Source: Acholeplasmatales bacterium (GTDB taxonomy: Bacteria > Bacillota_I > Bacilli_A > Acholeplasmatales > Anaeroplasmataceae). Taken from it: a DNA stretch of 11,842 bases. The notes beneath the pieces are model-generated. The model worked only from the letters and a program-made list of their open reading frames with translations, ran no database searches and was not told the DNA's origin. Made by a program: the position numbers and the translations under genes. Position 1 is the first letter of the stretch, and each line of letters starts with the position of its first letter. The stretch spans positions 1-11,842 of the forward strand of contig JAEELC010000083.1 of assembly GCA_016288675.1 (NCBI GenBank), read 5' to 3'. Below are positions 1 to 7,148 of the stretch, in pieces.

Positions 1-2687
1 AAAATAAGGAAGATAAGAAGCTTGCTGATTTAGATTATGCTAATTTATCAGGTTCTCAAAAAGAAGTATTTAAGCAATATTATATTCGTGAAGCTCGTAA
101 ATTATTTGCATATGATAAGCTAGAAGAAGAAATTACTAAGCATGAAACTGACAATAATAAAGGAAAAGGATATTCAGAAACAGATCCTAAATATGATCAT
201 TATTTTTCAGATTCAAAGATTATCACTAAGTATAAGGACGAAATTTATTATAAGAACACTTATGCTAACAGCATTCTTATCCGTTTCAATTCTCAAGATG
301 AAATTAACCAAACTTTAAAGAACTTTGGTGTTAAGCTTTATAACTCTAACTACTACCTAATTTATCAAACTGGTGCTCATGTAGGTAAAGATTATGAAGG
401 TGCTGATGAAGCTGGTAATAAAGATTTAACAGATGCTGAATATTCAAAATGGTATGATGATTATGATTTCACTAGCCCTTCAAATATTCAATTTGAAAAT
501 GCTACTAAGCTTGACGAAGCTCAAGTTCTAGCATTATTTATTGAAATGTATAATTACATTTATCCATATAAGACTCAATTAGAATCCCCAGTAACTGGAG
601 ATAGAACTACTGAAAACAGAGTAAAGGTAACTGAAAAGCTTGCTGATAAGTCATTAGAACTTGATTATGATAAACTAGTTGCTACTTTAAATGAAAAGAA
701 CTTTGGTGAAGTTAATCATTCAGGCGAAAAGCTAGCTAAGGTTAATGCTTCTTTAAGAACAATGCTATATTCTGATCTTGAAGATAAGGAATATTCTACA
801 AGCGGTACTTCAAATGGTGATTACTACTTCATGGCTTATAAGTTTAGTGTTGATGAATCTAAGCTTAATAAAGATGGTAAAGATTTAACTCTTTATTATT
901 ATGCTGATAACAATGGTGATTTAGAACAAAAAGATCCAGCTGATTCTTCTAAAAAGCGTAAGGTTGACTCAACAAAGCTTGATAGAACTAGCAATACTGA
1001 ATTAATTGATGAAATCATTGCTATGCTAAAGGATGATACTTTAGTTTCAACATATATTGATACTAAGATTAATGATGCTAAGAAGGATGCTAAGATTTCT
1101 ATTTACGATGATAACTTATCTATCGCATATAGCGTATCTTATTCTGATTATTATAATAAGACTTCAGGTAAGGCTCCTAGCGATGATATTATTGCTAAGG
1201 TTGAATATAATAAAGAAACTACTGAAATTAAGACTAGTGAATTATTCAAGACACTTGAATGTGAAAATGGTCTAAGTGCATCAGTAGATATGCTTACTAA
1301 GAAGATTATTAAGAATACTAAGGCTTATGCTGACACTGAAAAAGATGTTGATAAGTATTATACTCAATTAAATAATACATTAACATCATTTGCTAATGAT
1401 GGCTTATCTAGCTATGGTTATGCAAGCTCAATTGGTAAATATAAGTTCTTAAAGACTTATTTCCATACTTCAAATGTTGAAGAAATTATTAATGATGTAT
1501 ATAGAGTTAATAATGCTTCAGCTAAATTATTAAATGATTATTCAAGCGACACAGCTTTAATTAATTTATTAACAAATTATGCTGCTCAAGCTTATGATAA
1601 TTCATTTACAGTTTCTGCTACAAACTTACTAGTTTATGTAGACCAAGATGAAGACGGTAACCCAGATTTAAACTTTGACTGGAATACTAAGGTTAAGATT
1701 AATGGCGCTGAAACTGGTGAAACATATGCAGAATTAGCTAAAGAATTAATTGCTCATGTAACTAAGCTATTACGCAATGCTACAGGAACATATAAGGAAA
1801 TGCTATCTACTATTGTTAGCGAATATAAAGCTTCAGGTAGATTCTTAAGTGGTCATGAAGTATATGATGAAAATGATAAATCATATAATCCAATCACAAA
1901 TGAAAAATATTATGCTAAGTTCAAGAGAGCTGGTTTATATTTATCAACTGAAGATTTATCTTCAATCAACAATGCTAGTGATGAATCTACAGTAGCTCTT
2001 GAAGTTAAAAACGAATTATATAATATTTATAATCGTAATGACTTTAAGTTAAATGGTTCAGCTCCAAGTGAATATCTTGATTCTTTACCATATGAAGGTG
2101 AAGCTAAGGGTATTTTATCTAACAAGGGTTACAATATGCTAACTGTAACAAGTGCTGAAATTAATGCTTCTGCTAAGTTTGAAAAGACTAGCGATACTAA
2201 TAATATTTATACTAATTTATATTATTACTATAATGAAAAATTAACTAAGATTGATAGTTTATATAATGATTCAGATAAACTTAATAGTGCTCAAGTACAA
2301 GCTTATATTCTTGAATATGCTGATCATTCAACAAGCAAGACTATTCCAAGCGATATTTCTAGCGCTATTAGCTCATTCTTAAGCCCAGTTTATACTAAAT
2401 ATACTTCAACAGCTACACAAAGAGAAATCTTAACTAGCTGGTGTGAAAAGAAGACTGGAGATACATTTAAGTTCACTAATCCATTCGATGAAACAGACCA
2501 ATATACTTTCAAGGATGGTTCTGTTAAGGAAACATATTCTTTAAGATTTGAAAAGATTCGTAAGATTAATCAAAATAGTGCTGATTCTTATTCAAGTGTA
2601 AAAGAATTTGAACATACATCTGTTTATAATGACTGGTGGAAGGAATTAAGTGATTATATTAAAACAATCACTGTTACAGAAGACTAG
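1..2687 (+). CDS. Large foldase-like secreted protein, 5' end outside window (paralogue of next gene)
   Basis: The frame is open from position 3 to the TAG at 2685-2687 (894 codons visible), so the ATG at 546 is internal and the true start lies upstream of the window. Aligning it by eye with the next gene suggests about 160 N-terminal residues are missing, probably including a signal peptide. The two share landmarks in the same order: an 'RFN' strand (around residue 94 of the visible part; 'RFNTY' in the partner), an acidic 'DLED' segment followed by a '(D)GxYYxxY' strand, 'YSDYY' (380-384 here), a parvulin-like pair of blocks, and a C-terminal 'SVxNDW'. The parvulin-like blocks read 'SATNLL' and 'KGYNML', with Asn at 541 and 711 where parvulins have His. 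I infer a surface-exposed, probably lipid-anchored, non-catalytic relative of SurA/PrsA foldases. Composition is rich in Tyr, Asp, Lys and Ser. The reading frame is certain; the function is a guess from remote motifs. Confidence 0.72.
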   Translation, partial: NKEDKKLADLDYANLSGSQKEVFKQYYIREARKLFAYDKLEEEITKHETDNNKGKGYSETDPKYDHYFSDSKIITKYKDEIYYKNTYANSILIRFNSQDEINQTLKNFGVKLYNSNYYLIYQTGAHVGKDYEGADEAGNKDLTDAEYSKWYDDYDFTSPSNIQFENATKLDEAQVLALFIEMYNYIYPYKTQLESPVTGDRTTENRVKVTEKLADKSLELDYDKLVATLNEKNFGEVNHSGEKLAKVNASLRTMLYSDLEDKEYSTSGTSNGDYYFMAYKFSVDESKLNKDGKDLTLYYYADNNGDLEQKDPADSSKKRKVDSTKLDRTSNTELIDEIIAMLKDDTLVSTYIDTKINDAKKDAKISIYDDNLSIAYSVSYSDYYNKTSGKAPSDDIIAKVEYNKETTEIKTSELFKTLECENGLSASVDMLTKKIIKNTKAYADTEKDVDKYYTQLNNTLTSFANDGLSSYGYASSIGKYKFLKTYFHTSNVEEIINDVYRVNNASAKLLNDYSSDTALINLLTNYAAQAYDNSFTVSATNLLVYVDQDEDGNPDLNFDWNTKVKINGAETGETYAELAKELIAHVTKLLRNATGTYKEMLSTIVSEYKASGRFLSGHEVYDENDKSYNPITNEKYYAKFKRAGLYLSTEDLSSINNASDESTVALEVKNELYNIYNRNDFKLNGSAPSEYLDSLPYEGEAKGILSNKGYNMLTVTSAEINASAKFEKTSDTNNIYTNLYYYYNEKLTKIDSLYNDSDKLNSAQVQAYILEYADHSTSKTIPSDISSAISSFLSPVYTKYTSTATQREILTSWCEKKTGDTFKFTNPFDETDQYTFKDGSVKETYSLRFEKIRKINQNSADSYSSVKEFEHTSVYNDWWKELSDYIKTITVTED

Positions 2688-2692
2688 GAGGG
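2686..2692 (+). promoter_or_regulatory. Strong Shine-Dalgarno overlapping the upstream stop codon
   Basis: AGGAGGG begins inside the TAG stop of the upstream gene and sits 7 bases before the ATG at 2700. The two lipoprotein-like genes are therefore 12 bp apart and almost certainly share one mRNA. The site also fixes the start of the downstream gene. Confidence 0.85.
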
Positions 2693-2699
2693 TAAGTAT

Positions 2700-5600
2700 A
2701 TGAAGAATATTAAAAGAAAAGCATTCTCACTAATTTCAATTTCAACACTTGCCTTAGCTCTAGCAAGCTGTGATAAAAATAGAAATACAAAAACACCAAC
2801 TGATGCAAGCTTTGATTTAAATAAAACTTATGCATCAGTAGGTGATGACTTACAAATCACTTATAACGATATGTATAATGCATATCGTTCTAATGGATAT
2901 GATACAGTTATTAAGCAATTAAAGAAGAAAATGGTTGCTTCATATTTAGATGAAGTTACATATACTTCTTATACTAAGCAACTTAACACTAGTATTTTAT
3001 CTAATGTTTATGGTGCAACTGATATCGCTTCATTTAATGAAGGAACAAGCGAAGAACTTAAAGCTTTAAAGGAAAAGGTAGATTCATTTGTTAAAGATGA
3101 ATACACTAATTATGGTGTAATTATTTCTAAGGGTGATGCTAATTTCTTAAAAGATTTAGTAGATGTTCTTTCAAATAGAGAATCAATTGATGATGCAATT
3201 GATTTTACTGGTCATACAGACTTATTAAATACATTCGTTGAACAATATAAGTATTCAATCGCATTAACTAATTTAGCTCGTGAATATGTAAATAAGTTTG
3301 CTAATGATGAAAAGATTTATTCTTATGATGATGATAAAGAAGTAGCTAATACTTATTATGTTGATGAAGATCAAGTTAAATCATCATTTGAATCTACATA
3401 TTACAAATATAATCAAACTAAGGCTATTGTTGTAAGATTTAATACATATGCTGAAGGTGAAAGATTTGTTAAAAAGACAAATGAAAAAGTTGGAGCTTTA
3501 ACTGATGAAAATAAGCTTACCTGGTATGCTACATTATTTAACTTATATAATGAAGACAAGAAAGCTATCGATACAACTTCTCCATTTAATGAATCTGGTA
3601 AAGATTTAACAGTATTCTATGAAGATGCTACTAAAACAACTTTATCTAATAAATATTCTAGTGAACTAGTAACATTTATTAAAGAAGATTTAGAGGATGG
3701 TCAATATTTATCAAGTCTTAGAAATATTGATGGTTCATATTATCTAGTTTATCGTGATTCTGTAAATTATTATTATGGTGATGGTTCTGGTAATGACTTT
3801 GATACAGTTAAGAATTTAACATTAGCTGATTTAAAGAAAACTCATACTGATTTTAATGAATTTATCTTTAAAGATTATAAAGATAAAGAAATGGCTGACA
3901 CTACTACAGTTTATGATTATATTAGAGCTAAGCTTATTGATTCTAAAGCTAGCGAATCTCTAGGTGATACTTTAGTTACAGATAAGATTAAGCATAATTT
4001 AGAACTTAAGATTTATGATCCAGTATTTGAAAATCAATTCTATAATTCTTATAGTGATTATTATTCATTTACTAAAGAATTTGATGGTTCTAAGGTATTA
4101 ACATTTAAATATACAGATGATAAATTTACTCATTCTGATTCTAGTGATGATACTACAGTAGAAGGTTCTATTTCTATTGATGAATTCTTCAATGAAATGG
4201 ATAAGAAGAATAGCCATTCTACAGCTACTACATTACTTGAAAGAAAGTTTGTATTAAATACATCTCTTGCTGATTTATGTACAAGTGATGAAATTGATGG
4301 ATTTAAAACTGCTGCAAAGGACGCTATTAAAGCATTTAAGAAGGGTGACACTTCATATTCAAAGAAGATGGGTGTTGAAAACTACTTAACTTTAACTTAT
4401 GGTCTTCCAGCATCTAAAGATTCTGAAGCTCAATTAACTGACTATTTAAAGGCAGAATCATTAATATCTAAATATAATACATATTACGGATATCAAATTG
4501 ATAATTCGGATTCTGAAAACCCAAGCTTTAAGGATTCTGGTTTATTTGCAAACTTTAAGACATTTGCAGATAAGACACAAGATAAGTATTATGATATTTC
4601 AGCAAACCATTTCTTAATTTCAGTTGATCCTGAAAAGACTGGTACTCATGCTGATCCTCGTTCATATATCGCTTCACTTGATAAAGCTGATGAAACAGGT
4701 GAATTAACAAAAGAATTCAAGCAAGCTGTATTAGAATTATCTAAGATTATTGCTGAAGAATCAAAGCTTATTGCTGGTGATTCAAAGGACAGCCTTTCTT
4801 CAATTGCTAAAGCATATAATAATACTGGTTATACATTTGAATTAAATAGTTCTTATGCTAAAGAATTAGGTATTAAGAATTTCGATGAATTCAAAGAAAA
4901 GTATTATAAATTCAACTTTACTATTACCGCTGAAGATTTAGGTGAAATCACTGCATCTAGTGTAAATAGCTTTGTAACTGAATTTAAGGATTTCATTGAA
5001 GACAAGATTATTGCAACAATGGATGAAGATACAAAGACTCTTATCAATAAAGATGGTAAGATGTATACTCCTGAAAAGTATGATGATTTATGCTTAACTG
5101 TATATGGTTATCATGTATTAAATGTTTATAAGCAAACTGATAGCTCTAGCGCTAAGTTCACTTATGATGATGATACAAAGTCAAGCAGTGAATCATATAA
5201 GACTTGGGAACATCAAAAAGTTACTGTTGCTTTAAAGAAGTCAAATGACGATAGAGATGACTTAATCGCTTATGCAAGTGGTTATTCAGATGATAAATAT
5301 GTTTCAACTGAACAATTATTTATCTACTTCTATACAAGTCAAAATGGTTCAGTATCTGGATTAAAGAGTAATATTTCTACAGTTGTTAAGACTTACTTTG
5401 GAGATACTTACTCAAAGTATACTAATTCAAGTATGGCATCATTTAGATTACTTGAACAAATGTTAGGTTATGAAAATATCGTTAATGGTACTTATACTGA
5501 TAATGTTTATAACCAAGACTTAACATTTAGTTCAATTAAGTTCTATGATATAGAAGGTAATCTATCTGATAAGACTAATACATATTCTAAATATGTTTAT

Positions 5601-5723
5601 AATGTAACATATGCAGTATCTAGTGGTGATGAATTTAAAGAAGGCTCTGTATTCAACGATTGGTTTAATACTGATTGGACAGTAGACTTACAATATACAA
5701 ATTTATTCCATTATGATAACTAA
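2700..5723 (+). CDS. Large lipoprotein, SurA/PrsA-like putative peptidyl-prolyl isomerase foldase
   Basis: This 1007-residue protein opens with a lipoprotein signal peptide: basic residues at 2-7, a hydrophobic core at about 8-20, and lipobox L21-A22-S23-C24. It should be lipidated at Cys24 and anchored to the outer face of the membrane. Residues about 44-90 resemble the SurA N-terminal region. A first parvulin-like segment (about 241-355) lacks histidines. A second begins 'SANHFLIS' (His637), resembling the parvulin 'ASHIL' strand, and ends 'YGYHVLNVY' (His805), resembling the parvulin 'GYHII' strand. The two histidines are 168 residues apart, far more than in a standard parvulin domain of about 90 residues, so a large insertion or deep divergence is implied. 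Known family role: folding of exported proteins outside the membrane. That role, and any catalysis, are inferred here. The gene is paralogous to the one upstream and ends at a terminator. Confidence 0.72.
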   Translation: MKNIKRKAFSLISISTLALALASCDKNRNTKTPTDASFDLNKTYASVGDDLQITYNDMYNAYRSNGYDTVIKQLKKKMVASYLDEVTYTSYTKQLNTSILSNVYGATDIASFNEGTSEELKALKEKVDSFVKDEYTNYGVIISKGDANFLKDLVDVLSNRESIDDAIDFTGHTDLLNTFVEQYKYSIALTNLAREYVNKFANDEKIYSYDDDKEVANTYYVDEDQVKSSFESTYYKYNQTKAIVVRFNTYAEGERFVKKTNEKVGALTDENKLTWYATLFNLYNEDKKAIDTTSPFNESGKDLTVFYEDATKTTLSNKYSSELVTFIKEDLEDGQYLSSLRNIDGSYYLVYRDSVNYYYGDGSGNDFDTVKNLTLADLKKTHTDFNEFIFKDYKDKEMADTTTVYDYIRAKLIDSKASESLGDTLVTDKIKHNLELKIYDPVFENQFYNSYSDYYSFTKEFDGSKVLTFKYTDDKFTHSDSSDDTTVEGSISIDEFFNEMDKKNSHSTATTLLERKFVLNTSLADLCTSDEIDGFKTAAKDAIKAFKKGDTSYSKKMGVENYLTLTYGLPASKDSEAQLTDYLKAESLISKYNTYYGYQIDNSDSENPSFKDSGLFANFKTFADKTQDKYYDISANHFLISVDPEKTGTHADPRSYIASLDKADETGELTKEFKQAVLELSKIIAEESKLIAGDSKDSLSSIAKAYNNTGYTFELNSSYAKELGIKNFDEFKEKYYKFNFTITAEDLGEITASSVNSFVTEFKDFIEDKIIATMDEDTKTLINKDGKMYTPEKYDDLCLTVYGYHVLNVYKQTDSSSAKFTYDDDTKSSSESYKTWEHQKVTVALKKSNDDRDDLIAYASGYSDDKYVSTEQLFIYFYTSQNGSVSGLKSNISTVVKTYFGDTYSKYTNSSMASFRLLEQMLGYENIVNGTYTDNVYNQDLTFSSIKFYDIEGNLSDKTNTYSKYVYNVTYAVSSGDEFKEGSVFNDWFNTDWTVDLQYTNLFHYDN

Positions 5724-5724
5724 T

Positions 5725-5752
5725 AAAGAAGCCTTAGGGCTTCTTTTCTTTT
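5725..5752 (+). terminator. Rho-independent terminator after the lipoprotein pair
   Basis: A 9-bp perfect stem (5725-5733 with 5738-5746; AAAGAAGCC and GGCTTCTTT) closes a 4-base loop and is followed by TCTTTT. It starts 2 bases after the stop codon of the large lipoprotein gene. Its T tail abuts the ribosome binding site of walJ, leaving no room for a separate walJ promoter. Confidence 0.85.
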
Positions 5753-5766
5753 GAAAGGAGAAAAGC

Positions 5767-6552
5767 ATGAAATTATTACAAATTGCATCTGGTTCTAAAG
5801 GTAATGCTACATTTATTGAATCAAATAATACAAGAATATTAATTGATTGTGGAATCTCTAAGAAAAGAATAAGTGATGCATTAGATAATGAAAATCATTT
5901 AATTGAAGATCTTGATGCTATCCTTATTACACATGAGCATACTGACCACGTATCTGGTCTTGTTCCTGTTATAAGAGCTACAAGTGCTAAAATATATTTA
6001 ACTCGTCCTACCTATGACGGTCTTCCATTAAAGACAAGAGAAGTACTTGATAGTTCTCGTGTTGTTTTTATTTCTAATAATTTAACTTTTAGTATTAAAG
6101 ACATTATTATTGAAACTGTTCAAATATTTCATGATGCACGTGATCCTATTGGCTTTGTACTTCGTGCTGAAGGAAAGAAAATAGTTTATATTACAGATAC
6201 TGGTTATGTTCATGAGGCTTTCTTAGAAAAACTTAAGAATGCTGATTTATATGTCTTTGAATCTAATCATGATCCTGAGATTTTAATGAATAGTGATAGA
6301 CCATATGCTACTAAGATGCGTATCTTAGGAGATCATGGTCATTTATCAAATGAAGATAGTGCTTATTTAATGACTAAGCTAATTGGTGAAAATACTAAAT
6401 ATATTTTACTTGCTCATTTATCTGAGGAATGTAATTTACCTTCTTTAGCTGTAGCTACTTATCAAAATGTATTTGCTGGAGAAAGAATGACTTTCTTAAA
6501 TGCTAAATTAAAGTGCTGTTCTCAAGAACCTTTAAAGGAGATTAATTTATGA
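5767..6552 (+). CDS. walJ: Metallo-beta-lactamase-fold hydrolase WalJ (YycJ/VicX)
   Basis: The product (261 residues) is a cytoplasmic metal-dependent hydrolase of the YycJ family, associated in Bacilli with the WalKR cell-wall regulon and with DNA metabolism; its exact substrate is not settled. The start 'LLQIASGSKGN' is characteristic of the family. Metal ligands are visible: HEHTDH at 56-61 (the HxHxDH motif), Asp144 in 'TDTGY', His190/His192 in 'GDHGHLS' and His217 in 'LAHLSEECN'. Length matches the usual ~264 residues. GAAAGGAG at 5753-5760, 6 bases before the ATG, supports the start. The stop TGA overlaps the rlmH start by 4 bp. In many Bacilli walJ follows walR-walK-walH-walI; here two large lipoprotein-like genes and a terminator precede it. 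Expression must come from terminator read-through or from a promoter inside the upstream gene. Confidence 0.93.
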   Translation: MKLLQIASGSKGNATFIESNNTRILIDCGISKKRISDALDNENHLIEDLDAILITHEHTDHVSGLVPVIRATSAKIYLTRPTYDGLPLKTREVLDSSRVVFISNNLTFSIKDIIIETVQIFHDARDPIGFVLRAEGKKIVYITDTGYVHEAFLEKLKNADLYVFESNHDPEILMNSDRPYATKMRILGDHGHLSNEDSAYLMTKLIGENTKYILLAHLSEECNLPSLAVATYQNVFAGERMTFLNAKLKCCSQEPLKEINL

Positions 6553-7028
6553 AAATAACTATTATTTCAGTTGGTAAGCTTAAAGAACAATATTTAGCAG
6601 ATGGTATTAAAGAATATATTAAACGTATTTCTAAATATAGTGAAGTTAAAGAAATAGTATTAAAAGATATGCCAATTCCTACTAAGGAAAGTGATGCTAT
6701 TGATCAAGAAATAAAGAGAAAAGAAGGATTGGAAATTTTAGAAGCTATTCCATCTAATTCTTATAAAGTGGTTCTTGATTTAAAGGGTGAAATGATAGAT
6801 AGCCCTGGACTTGCTAAAAAGCTTCTTGAAATTCAAACATATCATTCAAGTCACATTGTATTTATTATTGGTGGCTCACTTGGCTTATCTGATGAGGTTT
6901 TAAGAAGTTCTGATTATCATCTTTGTTTTTCTAAAATGACATTCCCTCATCAGCTTATGAAGCTTATATTATTAGAACAAATCTACCGTGGTTTTAAGAT
7001 TAATAATAATGAAACTTATCACAAGTAA
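6549..7028 (+). CDS. rlmH: 23S rRNA (pseudouridine-1915 N3) methyltransferase RlmH
   Basis: RlmH (159 residues) is a SPOUT-class methyltransferase that uses S-adenosylmethionine to methylate N3 of pseudouridine 1915 in helix 69 of 23S rRNA on assembled 70S ribosomes. The family signatures are present: N-terminal 'ISVGKLKE', 'LDLKGE' at 77-81, the SAM-pocket loop 'IIGGSLG' at 106-112, 'SKMTFPHQL' at 128-136 and the C-terminal 'EQIYRGF...YHK'. Length matches the canonical ~159 residues. The ATG overlaps the walJ stop in an ATGA arrangement, with AAAGGAG at 6534-6540 inside the end of walJ, so the two are probably translationally coupled. No convincing terminator follows it before the uxa promoter 39 bp downstream. 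Confidence 0.97.
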   Translation: MKITIISVGKLKEQYLADGIKEYIKRISKYSEVKEIVLKDMPIPTKESDAIDQEIKRKEGLEILEAIPSNSYKVVLDLKGEMIDSPGLAKKLLEIQTYHSSHIVFIIGGSLGLSDEVLRSSDYHLCFSKMTFPHQLMKLILLEQIYRGFKINNNETYHK

Positions 7029-7066
7029 ATTTGTGTAAAAAATGCCTATATAAAACGCAAGTAAAA

Positions 7067-7095
7067 TTGACTAACCTTTTCAATCGTGATATTAT
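7067..7095 (+). promoter_or_regulatory. Sigma-A-type promoter for the uxaBAC operon
   Basis: The -35 box TTGACT (7067-7072, 5 of 6 consensus bases) is followed after exactly 17 bp by the -10 box TATTAT (7090-7095, 5 of 6). TG at 7087-7088 forms an extended -10. Transcription would start near 7102, giving a leader of about 47 bases before uxaB. Inferred by eye, but the match is unusually good and it stands in the only sizeable gap of the region (7029-7148). Confidence 0.75.
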
Positions 7096-7103
7096 TAAAT
7101 AGG

Positions 7104-7128
7104 TGTCAAACTGGAAAGTCCTTTGACA
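7104..7128 (+). promoter_or_regulatory. Inverted repeat at the uxa transcription start: probable operator or 5' hairpin
   Basis: TGTCAAA at 7104-7110 is mirrored by TTTGACA at 7122-7128, with 11 bases between. The gap itself can extend the pairing (GGA 7113-7115 with TCC 7119-7121), leaving a 2-base bulge and a 3-base loop. The element begins within about 2 bases of the predicted transcript start and ends 6 bases before the uxaB ribosome binding site. It could be a DNA operator for a uronate-responsive repressor of the GntR or LacI type, or an RNA hairpin protecting the 5' end. The sequence shows the symmetry; the role is inferred. Confidence 0.5.
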
Positions 7129-7148
7129 ATATTTTTGGAGGAAAAAAT

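Noticed and set aside
1057..1275. Leu/Ile-rich 72-codon frame inside the first large gene, resembling a small membrane protein
   Set aside because: It overlaps the real frame on the same strand with no ribosome binding site; its hydrophobicity follows from a shifted reading of Asp/Tyr/Lys-rich AT-rich codons.
5675..5717. Promoter for walJ inside the end of the lipoprotein gene (TATGAT at 5712)
   Set aside because: The -10 is acceptable but the best -35 matches only 3-4 of 6 bases at poor spacing, so it was not listed as a feature.
7020..7035. Small hairpin (CACAA with TTGTG) at the end of rlmH as a terminator
   Set aside because: Only 5 AT-rich pairs and followed by A's rather than a T tract.
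7066..7084. ATTGA...TCAAT inverted repeat over the uxa -35 region as an operator
   Set aside because: Only 5-bp arms of low complexity in AT-rich DNA; could easily be chance. The downstream TGTCAAA repeat is better.
7086..7148. GTG start that would lengthen UxaB by 21 residues
   Set aside because: It overlaps the predicted promoter spacer and lies before the transcription start, has no ribosome binding site, and the extra residues are unlike the family N-terminus. The ATG at 7149 has TTGGAGG at ideal spacing.
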